64,000 bases of DNA from JAKOUY01 sp037045185 (GTDB lineage Bacteria > Actinomycetota > Acidimicrobiia > Acidimicrobiales > Ilumatobacteraceae), in assembly GCA_037045185.1 (NCBI GenBank), contig JBAOHQ010000004.1, positions 496,001 to 560,000 of the forward strand. Direction: 5' to 3'. Every line of letters begins with the position of its first letter. Within the stretch, counting starts at the first letter, position 1. A program made the translations under genes and the position numbers. The notes beneath the pieces were generated by a model, which saw nothing but the letters and a program-made list of their open reading frames with translations, was not told the DNA's origin and made no database searches. Below, one piece after another: positions 48,127-58,242 of the stretch.

Positions 48127-48702
48127 TTGCACCTCAGCTTTGTGACCTCGGCCAAGCGCCACGCCGACCTGCCCGCGTCGCCGGCCGAAGTGGCCTTCGT
48201 CGGGCGCAGCAACGTGGGCAAGTCGAGCCTCATCAACGCGCTGGCCAACCAACGCCAGCTGGCCAGGGTCTCCAACACGCCCGGGCGCACCCAGCTCATC
48301 AACCTGTTCGCCCACCCGGGCGGGGGGACGCTGGTGGACCTTCCCGGCTACGGCTACGCCGCCGTGCCCGGCCGGGAGAAGGCGGGATGGCAGGCGATGA
48401 TCGAGGGCTACCTGCTGGAGCGCGAGCCGCTGGACCTGGTACTGGTGCTGGTGGACGGCGAGATCGGCCCCACCAAGCTGGACAGCCAGATGCTGCACTG
48501 GCTGCGCGCCAACGAGGTGCCCCATGCCGTGGTGGCCACCAAGTCGGACAAGGTTCGCCCGTCGAAGCGCCCGGGGCGCCGCCAGCAGCTCGCCGCCTCC
48601 TGCGGGCTGGAGGAGGGTGACATCTTCTGGGTGAGCTCCACCAAGCGAACCGGGCTCGATGTCCTCGAGCGCACGCTGAACGGACTGCTCACCACAGGCT
48701 GA
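48127..48702 (+). CDS. engB: ribosome biogenesis GTPase EngB/YsxC
   Basis: 191 aa, full length. G1 is GRSNVGKS, G2 Thr lies in SNTPGRTQ, G3 is DLPGYGYA, G4 is TKSD, and G5 is SSTKRTG. It acts late in 50S subunit assembly. TTG is the most likely start (LHLSFVTSAKRHADLP), only 3 nt after the lipoprotein stop. The 3' end overlaps the convergent helicase gene by 14 nt. Confidence 0.95.
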   Translation: MHLSFVTSAKRHADLPASPAEVAFVGRSNVGKSSLINALANQRQLARVSNTPGRTQLINLFAHPGGGTLVDLPGYGYAAVPGREKAGWQAMIEGYLLEREPLDLVLVLVDGEIGPTKLDSQMLHWLRANEVPHAVVATKSDKVRPSKRPGRRQQLAASCGLEEGDIFWVSSTKRTGLDVLERTLNGLLTTG

Positions 48703-51700
48703 GCTGGCCGACCGCGGTCGGGCGCCCGATCGGCACGGTGATGGCCGGCGAGCCGTCGGCCACCGCCACGCACAGCAGCAGCTCGCGGGTAGGCATGCCG
48801 GTGGCTGCCGTGAGGGCGGCGGCGTAGGCCTGAAGCTGTGCCGTGTACGTGGCGGCCAGGGCCTCGTCGGTCTGGCGGGCGTGGTCGGTCTTGAAGTCGA
48901 CGACGACGAACCCGCCGTCCTCCACCCACACGGCATCGATGATCCCGTAGACGCCCTGCTCGCCGTGCTGGGCACCCACGTACATCTCCCTGCGCACGGT
49001 GGACACCGCGTGCGCGGCAAGCAACCGGGCGAAGGCCTCACTGGACAGGACGGAGCGCACCAGGGACTCGACGTAGGCGTGCAGCGCCGCGGGCACCGCC
49101 TCGGCCACGCACTGCTGGACGACGAGGGCCCCCACCGCCCCGACGGGGTCGTCGAGGTCGACCCGTTGCAGGACGCCGTGCACCGCCCGACCCACCACGG
49201 TTCCGTACCGGCCCACCTGCTCGGGCAGCGCCTGGGTGCTGCGCGGTGGCTTGCTGTGCAGGCTGTCCACCGCTGACCATGCCCGCCCGCCGCCCGCGGG
49301 AAGCACCGGTGATGCGGGCTGATCACCGGCGGAGCGATCGCTGCCGTCGGGGAACTCGTCGTCGTCGGCGCCGACGTCGTCGTCGAGCGACTCGTCGCCC
49401 CCGTCCGCCACCGGCCCGGGAGGTGCCCACGGCGCCACCGCTGGACCGGCCGGATCGTCGGCCTGGCTGACCTGGGTGGCGGCGATGCTGGAGCGCACCC
49501 TCCACGGCGGGCGGCGGGGCGGCCCGCTGGCCTCGGCCGGATCGACGAGGTCGGCGACGGCCGGCGGTTCCACGCTGGGCAGCAGCGGGAGCAGGAGCTC
49601 ATCCGCGGCGGCCTGGTGCGGGAGGAGCTCGACCGCCGAGTTCTTCACCGAACCCTGCTTGTGGGCCAGCGACACCACCAGGTGGTCCCTGGCCCGGGTG
49701 CACGCCACATACGCCAGGCGCGCCGCCTCCAGCGCCGGATCGGCGTCGCGGCCCTTGTCGTAGCCGGCGGTGACCAGCGACGCGCCGCACTTGATCTCCA
49801 CCGTGCCGTCACGGAACTGGGCACGGACGTTCTCGGCGGAGGGTCGCTGACCGCCAAGACCGGCGACGACGACCACCGGGAAGTCCAGCCCCTTGGCGGC
49901 GTGAACGGTGAGGATGCGCACCGCGCCCTCGTCGGGCTCGTCGGTGGTGATGTTGCTGCGGTCGTCGTTGGCGATGCGCACGTCGACCCAGTCGAGGTAC
50001 TCGGCCAGGCTGCCACCGGTCTGCTCGAACCAGTAGCGGGCCTCGTCAAGCACGGCGCGCAGCCGCCGCCACGATGCCCGCACCGTGGCGACATCGGTGG
50101 TGGAGGCCGCCCACGAGAACGTCTCGCGCGCCATCCGGGCCAGGAGTTCAGGAACGGGCAGGACGTGCCGGGCTCGAGCCCAGGCGCGCAGCTGGGCGAA
50201 CGCCGACAGCACCACCGGGTCACCCACCTGCTCCCGGCGCGGAACGATCGGGTTCCACGACGAGCCCTGCACCGCCCGGTGGCGCAGCAGATCGGCGTCG
50301 CTGCAGGCCAGCACCGAGGTGCGCAGGGCGGTGACCACGGCGTGCTGGTTGCGCGGGTCGTTCACGGCGCGGCAGGACACGCAGCAGCTCGCGCACCTCA
50401 CGTGCGTCGTACAGCAGGACGCCGCCCTCGATGGTGTACGGGATCCCGGCCGCGGTGAGCGTTGGCTCCAGGGTGGTCAGGTCCCCTCGGCGACGCACCA
50501 GGATGGCGATGTCGGCGAAGTCGGCAGGGCGTTCGATGTCGTTGGCGTGCGGGTCACGCACCACCTTCGAGCCGCGGATCGCCAGGATCGACTGGGCGAT
50601 GGCCTCGGCCTGAGCCTCTTGGGCCTCGGCCGCGCTGGGCGCCGCCTGCTGGGCCACCATGGTGACCGTGCTGTCACCAGGCGGCACGTGGGCGACGAGT
50701 TCGGCGAAGGGCACCTGACCGGGGGTGTGGAACCAGCCGGCGAACGTCTCGTTGATCCAGTGCAGCAGGCGGGGCCGAGAACGGAAGTTGACGCTCAGCA
50801 GGCCCTGGTCGAGATCGGCCCTGGCGGCGAGCTCCTCGAACAACTCCACGTCGGCGCGGCGGAACCCGTAGATCGACTGCTTCGGGTCACCCACGGCGAA
50901 CAGCACCGGCTGAGCCTCCCCTGGGGTGGGTTGGGTGAGCAGCTGGACGATGTCGTACTGGACGGGATCGGTGTCCTGGAACTCGTCGACGCACAGATGG
51001 CCGATCTCGCCGCGTAGCAATGCGGTGATGTCGGCATGCGTGGTGAGCAACTCACGGGTGAGCACGAGGATGTCGTCGAAGCTGATCAGCCCTGCCGTAC
51101 AGCGGCGCTGGGCCTCGTCGATCACCACGGGCACGATGGTCTCCAGGACCCGCCCGAACGCGGCGTTCAGCACTGCAGCACGGGCCTCGGTGGCAACGGT
51201 CCTGCAGAATTCGCGGGTCTCCTTGTCGCCGCAGTTGCCGAGCTTGAGCTCGGGGCAGCGCACCGCTTCGAGCATCGACGTGGCGGCGCGGCTCGCCTGG
51301 ATGTCCGGGAGGTACTGGCCCAGCTTGGCGCGCAGCGCCTGGGAGGTGGACGGCGAGGAGGCGATGTCGATGATCTGGTCGAGTTGGCGGACGGCCCGGC
51401 GCCAGTCGGGGTAGGCCGGCAGGGTCGATGCTCGGAAGCGGTCCCACTCCCGGTCGATCAGGGCGATCAGGGCGTCGAGGTGGAACTCACCGCCCACCGC
51501 GTAGACCACGTCGAGGGCGTCACGCAGCTCGACGTCGTCACGATCGGCCACCATCTGGAAGAACCGCCAGCTGATCCGGCGGATGCGCTCGGCTGCGTCG
51601 GCGCCGTTCATCAGCTCGCCCTGCGCGGCGAAGATGGGGGGCAGGCCGGCCTCCAACGGAAACCGTCGCAACAGCCCCAGGCAGAACGAGTGGATGGTGC

Positions 51701-51962
51701 CCACGAAGACCGCGTCTCCGGCATCGGCGAGTGACGGGATGCGCTGGCGCATCTTCTGCGTCAGGTCCCTGGCCGCCCGCTCGGTGAAGGTGATGGCGAC
51801 GATGCGCCGATCGTCGAGCCCGCGCTCGATCACGGCTGCCAACCGCTCGATCAACGTGTGGGTCTTGCCGGCGCCGGCGCCTGCGGACATCACCAGCCCG
51901 TGGTCAAGCCGCGCGGCGGCCAGATCACGGGAGGCCTGATCGGCGAGTCGATCAGTGCTCAC
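48689..51962 (-). CDS. AddA-like UvrD-type helicase with C-terminal nuclease (frame break)
   Basis: About 1,090 aa. Walker A is SAGAGAGKTHTLIERL. Motif Ia is ITFTERAARDL, motif II is HLCVDEFQDTDPVQY, motif III is FAVGDPKQSIYGFRRAD, motif IV is NFRSRPRLL, and motifs V/VI are LTVHAAKGLDFPVVVV and YVACTRARDHLVVS. The C-terminus is a PD-(D/E)XK nuclease (GIIDAVWVEDGGFVVVDFKTD). The frame changes near 50370. It would unwind and resect double-strand breaks for RecA loading. The start overlaps the AddB-like gene by 11 nt, so the pair forms the complex. Confidence 0.92.
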
Positions 51963-54900
51963 CGCCGGCCCCTTCGGCGCTCGCTGACGCGTCGGTGATC
52001 CAGCGCTTGACCCGCTGGTCGATCTCGTCCATTCCGAGGTCGTCGGGCGAGCAGGTCGGACACGTGGACCCGAACATCGTCGGCTCGATCAGCCCAGGAC
52101 GGAACTCGCCGTGTTGGATCTGGCTGATGATCTCGCCCAGCCGGTGCTGCAACGCGGCCCGGGCGTCGTCGGTGATGGGCAACGTCACGGGCGCGTCCGC
52201 CTTCGCCTTGCCCATGAATCGGTACCCGCTGGCGCTGACCGGCTCACCCAGCAGCTGCTCCACCGCGACCGCGTAGAAGACCGGTTGAAGCTTGTCGTTC
52301 TTGGTTCCGAACGGGGTCTGCGGCTTCACCGAGACGAAGGCCGACGATCGCCCGGTCTTCAGATCGACGAGCGCCAGCGTGCCGTCGGTGGCACGGTTGA
52401 TGCGGTCGACGCTGCCGTTCAGCACGACCCCGCCGTCGACCTCGGGATGTGGCCACACCAGGGGGTCGAGCGCGTCGGGGCGGGCCAGCCCGAAGGCGAA
52501 CTCCGAGGCCACCGGGCAGACGGCCTCGGTCATCTCCGTCAGCAGTGCCTGGTCGATGGCGGCGAGGATCTGCGTGGAGCGGGCGGCCCAGGCCTGCGGG
52601 TGGCCCACTCGGTTCCGTTCGCGCAACCCGCTGGATTCCTCGACGAAGATCTCGGCGGCGCGCGCCCGGCGTTGGGCCAGTTCCTGCTCGTTGGCGATCC
52701 AAGGCCGGTGAGCACCGGGGTTGGCCTCCAGCCACTCGCGCACGAGACGGTCGAACACGCTGTGCAGCAAGGTGCCGCGTTCCCGGCCGTCGATGTCGGT
52801 CAGTTCGGTGGCATCGGTGTCCGGCGGCTTGGCGCCCAGCACGTGGCGCACGAAGTAGTGCATCCCGCAGGTGACCATCGACTCGATGCTGGTGATGCCC
52901 ACGGCGCGGCGGGTGCCATCGGCCCGGGTCACCTCCAGCGGGCTGACCGCGCCGTAGTGGTTCAGTGCGCCCACCATTCCGTCGTAGTGCGTGGCCGTGT
53001 GCTGCAGGCGGCTGGTGATGGCCCGGCGGCGGCGCGCCAGCCGGGGGTGGCGGCGGCCGGGGTCGGCGGCGAACCACTCGCCGGTGTCGAGCCAGGTCTC
53101 GCCACTGCCGTGCACCTCGGCGGCGTGCGAGGTGACCACGTCGGCGGCCATGCCGTGCAGCAGGGTGGACGGGAACAGCCCACCGCCGTTGCGCAGGTCA
53201 TGGCGGGCGAAGGTGATGGTGACGGACTCCGCCGCGCCGGCCACCGCGCCGACGAAGCCGCGGCGGTCACGCAGCGGGCGGTTGGCCGGGGAGGTGAGCA
53301 CACCGAACGGTTCGATGCCGTGGTCGGCGGTGATCACCAGGTCGTCGGCGCGCCGGCCCGGCATCATCCCGTCGTTGGCCCCGACGATGAACGCGTGGCG
53401 AGTGATGGACCCGGCCCCCTCCACGATCTGGCTCACGGCCACGCCGGCGCCCTTGGACTCGGCCGTGATGACGTCCTCACCCAGCGCTGCGGTGAGCAGC
53501 CGTTCGGCCACCGCCAGATCCGGGCGCAGACCGAACTGGCCCACCTGGCCGAGGTCGGTGAGCACGGCCTCCATCTGTTGCGCGGCCTCCAGCTGCCATC
53601 CCGGATAGCCGAGCCAGTGCTCCAGCCGCCAGGCCTCGGTGCCACAGTGGTCACGCCACCAGGCCTCAACGGCGGATGCGACGTCCGTCCAGGTGGACGC
53701 ACCGAGAACCTGGCGGCGGAAGTGCTGCTGGCGGTCGACGAACGCGGTCAGCGCCGGCGTGAGGTGGTTCCCGAGCACCTCCGGATCGGTCTCTGCCGGA
53801 TCGGGGAGGCGGGCTCGCTTCCAGTCGGCCTCGAACACCACGCCGAGCTCCCGGCAGCGGTGCAGCCAGGCGTCGGGGTGGCGGCGCCGGGCTGACCCGG
53901 AGTGGTGCTGGCCGGCCTCGCCCGCCGCCCAACCGAGCGGCGCCAGGCGGCACAGCTCGATGACGACCCGGCGATCGAGACTGCCGAGCGCCGCCAGCAG
54001 CAGCCGCAGGATCTGCCCGGCGATGCTGCCCTGCAAGGCCGGGCGCACCTGGCCACGCACGGGGATGCCCGCGCCCCCGAGTTGGGCGGCGATGGCCGAG
54101 CGGTGCGGACCGCTGGGCGGGTAGTACACGGTGATCTGGTCGGCGGTGACACCGTCGTTGAGGAGACCGATGATCCGCCTGGCGACCACGCGGATCTCTT
54201 CGTCGTGGTCGGGGCACGAGAGCACGTGGGGTGCCACTGCCGCAGCGCCGGCCAGCGCAGGTTCGACCACCTCGACACCCACCAGGCGGGAGACGTGGGT
54301 GGCGACGGAGAAGCTCCGCCGAGGACGTGGCGGCCACCACGATGCGGCACCGCACGGACGCCGAGATCAGCGCAGCCACGAAGCCGGCGTGGGCCGGATT
54401 GAACTGCTGGGTCACCACCACGACCAGCGGCGGCTGCGAACCCCCGACGCCCACCGAGGCGGTGGCCACGCGGATCAGTTCGGCCTGGTCGAGCAGCCCA
54501 TTGGCCACGAGCGCGGCGCGCACCCTGGAGACCACCGTGGTGACCGCACGGGCGCTGCGCCGCCCCCCGGCCAGTTGGGCAAGGGCGTACTCGGGCTGGT
54601 CGCCGTCCAGGGTGAAGACGCCGTTGAGCGAGGCGAACGAGCGCACCAGGGCGTCGTGCGTGGCCGGGTACTGCCAGCAGCCGTTGAGCGCCGCCGGCCG
54701 CTGGGCGGGATCGTTCAGCACCTGCTGCACCGCGGCGAGGACGGCCACCGGCGGCGCCACCCGGCGCTCACCCAGCAGCGGTGCGGCAATCTCCCTGGCG
54801 ATGCGCACGGTGCCGCCGATCTCGGCGCCGCACACCCCACCGGCGAAGGGCAACGCCCGGCGCAACGAGTCGTTGGTGACACCGTCGGGGGTGAGGATGC

Positions 54901-55057
54901 GCACCAGGGCGAGCGGGTCCCCGGCCTGCAGCTCACGCACCGCCGCTGACACGGCCCGAGCAACGGGCATGCCCGGCGCGGTCCACACCACGGACACGGC
55001 GTCACTGACCACCTGGGTTGCCGCCTCGGGAGGCCCCTGGGTGCCGGACTCGCTCAC
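51952..55057 (-). CDS. AddB-like inactivated helicase with PD-(D/E)XK nuclease (frame break)
   Basis: About 1,030 aa. The N-terminal region (VSVVWTAPGMPVARAVSAAV) has no intact Walker A, consistent with the Chi-scanning, non-translocating partner in AddAB complexes. The nuclease has VVLNGSVDRINRATDGTLALVDLKTGRS. Cysteines at VTCGMHYF and FGSTCPTCSPDD suggest the AddB-type Fe-S cluster staple. The frame changes near 54305. An AddAB arrangement differs from mycobacterial AdnAB, where both subunits keep helicase motifs. Confidence 0.87.
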
Positions 55058-55134
55058 CCTGCCGACTCTACGGGTGGGGTGTCACGGAGTCCGGCCCCGC
55101 CACCCTCGCCCGCCACCCTCGCCCCCAGGCCCCA

Positions 55135-55242
55135 GCATGGGCGCGAAAACTTCAGGTATCCGTACTCTGCGCGCCCATGCAGCACGGCGGGAGGAAGCAT
55201 GGGCGCGCAGACTTCGAGAATCCGAGGTTGTCGCGCCCATGC
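55135..55242. repeat. paired 46-bp palindromic repeats (family A, copies 3-4)
   Basis: Copy 3 (55135-55180) and copy 4 (55197-55242) carry the same GCATGGGCGCG and CGCGCCCATGC arms as the pair at 26490-26598. The spacing between copies is the same 16 nt. The centres share a loose ACTTC...ATCCG core. The locus lies between the WS/DGAT stop and the AddB-like start, both leftward. The rest of the 55058-55271 gap shows no gene. Confidence 0.9.
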
Positions 55243-55271
55243 GGGGCCCTGCGGCATGCTGGAACGCGCGC

Positions 55272-56822
55272 TCAGCGGGGCGGCGCAGCCCGTTTCCGCG
55301 GCGCCCGCTTCTTCGGCGGCGGCGCGGCGACCAGGCCCAGCGCCTCCTCCAGCTCGACCATCGCCTCCTCCATCAGTTCGCGGAAGACCCACGGATCGGG
55401 GATCAGCTCACGGTCGACGATGAACCCGAACTCGAGGTTGTCGCAGTAGCTCTGCACCGTGATGTTCAGCCCGGTGCCCTCGGCGACGATGCTCACCGGA
55501 TACGAGTGAACGAGTTGGGCCCCGGCCATGTACAGCGGAAACGCCGGCCCGGGCACGTTGCTGATCAGCACGTTGAACGGCGGGTTGACCACCTGCCCCA
55601 GGCGGAAGTCCACCAGGGCGCGCATCGCCAGGTTGACGAAGGTGTGCGGGCGCAGGGCGGTGAGTTCCTGGAGCGTGCCGGTGGGGAGGTGGGCGAAGTC
55701 GTCCTTGGCCGCCGTGTCGCTGGCCCTGATGCGCATCAGCCGGGCGACGGGATCGGGCTCGTCGGTCGCCAGTTCGGCCACCGCGGTGAGGACCCGGTTG
55801 GTGTAGAACTCCTCCTCGTTCCCGGTCCGCAGGCTGATGGCCATTCCGGCCAGCAGCGGCGCCTCGGGGAGGTCGTCGTGCAGGAGCAGGTAGCGGCGAA
55901 GCACGCCGCCGCACAGAGCCATGACCACGTCGTTGAACGTCGTCTGCGTGGCCCGGCGAATGGCCCGCGCCCGCTCCAACGACACGGTAAAGAAGGCCAG
56001 GTGCCGGTGGGCCGACACCGATCCGTTCCAGTGGACCCGTGGCGCCACCGTGGTGGGCAGCGCCGACGGCCGCGCCGTATCCGAGCGCAGCTTCCTCCGC
56101 AACCGGTCACCCACTCCGCCGGGCACGTACTGCACGTAGCGATTGGCCACCACGAAACGGGTGGAGGAGTCGGTCAGCTCCTTGCCCAGCCGCCCGACCG
56201 CCCGAACCAACCGTTGCGGGTTGGCGGCCATGGTCCACACCGCACGCCCGAGCAGATCCATACCGCTCGGCGTCGGACGCGGCGTCCACGACGGAACCTC
56301 ACCGGTGGGTCGGGTGTCGGGGTCGGTGTCAAGCAGGGCGCCGAGCATCACGGCGCCGGCGACGCCGTCGAGATACGCGTGGTGGATCTTGGTGAGATGG
56401 GCGATGTGCCTGCCGCCGTTCACGCCTTCGATGACGTACAACTCCCACAACGGTCGGGTCCGGTCCAACGTCCTGGCGACGATGCGGCTGACGACCTCGG
56501 CCAACTGCTCGGGTGTCCCCGGCGGCGGCACGGCGTGGTGGCGGATGTGGTAGTCGAGATCGAAGTGTTCGTCGTCCACCCAGTAGGGGCGATCGAGCTC
56601 CAGCGGTACTGGCTGCAGGCGGGTCCGCAGCGGCGGCATGGCGTGGAGCCGCTCGGCCACGGTCTGGCGGGTCACCGCGTAGCTGGCGCCATCGGTCCCC
56701 AATGGATCGAAGATGGCCAGCATCCCGATGTGGCCGTATGTCTTGCTGGTGTCCAACGCCAACATGGCGGCGTCCGGTGCACTGAGTTGGCGCACTTCTC
56801 CCCCTTTTCCCCGATCCCCCAT
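55272..56822 (-). CDS. wax ester synthase/diacylglycerol acyltransferase (WS/DGAT)
   Basis: 516 aa. The catalytic HHxxxDG motif is KIHHAYLDGVAG. Family blocks LDRTRPLWELYVIEG, TTFNDVVMALCGGVLRRYL and the C-terminal NVLISNVPGPAFPLYMAGA are all present. It uses acyl-CoA to esterify fatty alcohols or diacylglycerol, giving storage wax esters or triacylglycerol, common in actinobacteria. The C-terminus is Lys/Arg/Pro-rich (PPPKKRAPRKRAAPP). It is a single gene, not in an evident operon. Confidence 0.95.
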   Translation of the reverse strand: MGDRGKGGEVRQLSAPDAAMLALDTSKTYGHIGMLAIFDPLGTDGASYAVTRQTVAERLHAMPPLRTRLQPVPLELDRPYWVDDEHFDLDYHIRHHAVPPPGTPEQLAEVVSRIVARTLDRTRPLWELYVIEGVNGGRHIAHLTKIHHAYLDGVAGAVMLGALLDTDPDTRPTGEVPSWTPRPTPSGMDLLGRAVWTMAANPQRLVRAVGRLGKELTDSSTRFVVANRYVQYVPGGVGDRLRRKLRSDTARPSALPTTVAPRVHWNGSVSAHRHLAFFTVSLERARAIRRATQTTFNDVVMALCGGVLRRYLLLHDDLPEAPLLAGMAISLRTGNEEEFYTNRVLTAVAELATDEPDPVARLMRIRASDTAAKDDFAHLPTGTLQELTALRPHTFVNLAMRALVDFRLGQVVNPPFNVLISNVPGPAFPLYMAGAQLVHSYPVSIVAEGTGLNITVQSYCDNLEFGFIVDRELIPDPWVFRELMEEAMVELEEALGLVAAPPPKKRAPRKRAAPPR

Positions 56823-56915
56823 AGTGGCCGAGAGCGGTGGCGCTGCGGCTGTCGGCGACCGCGTAGGCTAGGCCCGGCGCCCGAACGGCTCCAGACAGAT
56901 GCATCGGAGGGCGAC

Positions 56916-57413
56916 GTGAGGCGAATCGGCCAGTTCCTACTCGTGCTGGTGATGGCGACGGCCACACTCCTGCCCAGCGCGCCGGCGTCGGCGGCCAGCG
57001 GTGGGTGTTCGTCGGTGTCCGGGCGGGCCAAGTACATCGTGTGCGTCGACGTGTCGTCCCAGCGCGCCTGGCTGCGCCGGGTCACCTCCGGTGTCGTCGG
57101 CACGACGGTGATCGGCCCGTACACCGTGACCACGTCCCGCTACGACTCGGGGGTCGGCGATTCGCTCACCCGCCAGGGTCACTTCGTCGCGTACAACGCC
57201 ATGCGCTACTCGATCACCGGGCTCGAGTACTTCATCCGCTTCTACAACGGCCAGGGTCTGCACGCCTACCCGTACGTGGGGGCCGGCTATGACTCCCACG
57301 GGTGCGTGCGCCAGACCTACTGGGTGGCCCGCGAGCTGTACCGCCGGTTGGTCACCGGCAGCGAGGGCAACCTGGTCGCCGCCGGCCGGGTCGAGCTGCA
57401 CATCTACCCGTAG
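56916..57413 (+). CDS. exported L,D-transpeptidase (YkuD family), short form
   Basis: 165 aa. The signal peptide is MRRIGQFLLVLVMATATLLPS, with cleavage after ASA. The catalytic SHGC motif is in GYDSHGCVRQTYWVARELY, with a preceding His in LHAYPYVG. Two other Cys (GGCSSVS, IVCVDVSS) may form a disulfide. The enzyme makes 3-3 peptidoglycan crosslinks or anchors proteins. It lacks the Ig-like and LysM domains of larger actinobacterial Ldts. GTG start at 56916. tRNA-Sec begins 35 nt downstream on the same strand. Confidence 0.88.
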   Translation: MRRIGQFLLVLVMATATLLPSAPASAASGGCSSVSGRAKYIVCVDVSSQRAWLRRVTSGVVGTTVIGPYTVTTSRYDSGVGDSLTRQGHFVAYNAMRYSITGLEYFIRFYNGQGLHAYPYVGAGYDSHGCVRQTYWVARELYRRLVTGSEGNLVAAGRVELHIYP

Positions 57414-57448
57414 ACGGAGGCGTCGGCGGAACCGATACGGTGTCCGCC

Positions 57449-57544
57449 GGAGGTGTCCGAGTGCCTGGTGGACTCCGCCGCCTTCAAAGCGGTTGAGGCA
57501 GGTGATCCCTGCCTGGCGGGTTCGATTCCCGTCCACCTCCGCCA
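57449..57544 (+). tRNA. selC: tRNA-Sec (TCA)
   Basis: 96 nt with encoded CCA. Acceptor GGAGGTG pairs with CACCTCC; an eighth position is T opposite C. The anticodon stem GCCGC/GCGGT closes loop CTTCAAA, giving anticodon TCA, which reads UGA. The long variable arm AGGCAGG/CCTGCCT is class II like Ser/Leu/Sec tRNAs. T-arm GCGGG-TTCGATT-CCCGT; discriminator G as in E. coli tRNA-Sec. It supplies selenocysteine for the peroxidase at 12686-13159. selA, selB and selD are not in this window. Confidence 0.95.
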
Positions 57545-57677
57545 ACAAGTCTCCGCGGTTCGGGTCGCGAGGTGTCAACGGGTCGCTTGAGATCGGGCCC
57601 CAATGTGGCGGTCCCGGTCAGCGTCGCGTCGTCACCGAACGGCGAGCACGGCGGCGACGGGCACCGCAGCCCTGGCA

Positions 57678-58157
57678 TCATCCGGCTCGATCGGCCTGCG
57701 CCTCCCGCAGTTCGTCGAGGGCAGTCGCGGCGGCGCCCTGCAACGTCGACAGCACGTCGATCACCTCAGCGCTGCGGCCGCCGAGATGGGCGCCCAGCCG
57801 CAGGTCAGCCTGGCGAAACTTGACCTCCGTGGCGTCGTGCACCTGCTCGCCAGCTTCGGTAAGGCGGACCAGGTACGAGCGGCGATCACGCGGGTTGCGC
57901 AGCCGGGCAACGTGATCCCTGCGCTGCAAGCCGCTCAGCGTGTCGAGCACCGTGGTCACCGGCATCCCCAGGTGCCGGGCGAGATCCGTGGGCGACGTCG
58001 GCTGCGTTTCGCGCAGGGCGCTGTAGAACGCGTAGCCCCCGGCATCGAGGGGGGCTACGGCCAGCGCTTCGGCGAGGAGGGCCCCAACCTGCTGATAGGC
58101 GGCGAACAGGAAGTACATCGGGGACAGTGTCCCGGGGGCGGGAAGACGTCGGGTCAC
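57678..58157 (-). CDS. MarR-family transcriptional regulator
   Basis: 159 aa winged helix-turn-helix. TSPTDLARHLGMPVTTVLDTLSGLQRRDHVARLRNPRDRRSYLVRLTEAGEQV is the DNA-binding region; key parts are ARHLGMPVTTVLDTL and the wing RNPRDRRSYLVRLT. Dimer helices flank it. The GTG start lies 85 nt from the next gene's stop on the same strand. Target genes are unknown. The 57545-57677 gap after tRNA-Sec contains nothing I can support. Confidence 0.92.
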   Translation of the reverse strand: MTRRLPAPGTLSPMYFLFAAYQQVGALLAEALAVAPLDAGGYAFYSALRETQPTSPTDLARHLGMPVTTVLDTLSGLQRRDHVARLRNPRDRRSYLVRLTEAGEQVHDATEVKFRQADLRLGAHLGGRSAEVIDVLSTLQGAAATALDELREAQADRAG

Positions 58158-58242
58158 CTCGCCATGGTAGAGGTGGGCGCCATCGCGCCCGAGTTGCCGA
58201 GGACGGACGGTCGTCCGCCCGGGCTGGCAACCGCCGGCCTGC

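Noticed and set aside
54231..57413. 1,060-codon rightward ORF ending in the L,D-transpeptidase
   Set aside because: Only the last 165 codons, from a GTG with a signal peptide, are genuine; the rest is antisense to AddB-like and WS/DGAT genes.
57484..57681. Leftward ORF with GGRESNPPGRDHLPQPL-like C-terminus across tRNA-Sec
   Set aside because: This is the well-known false ORF produced by reading the antisense strand of class II tRNA genes.
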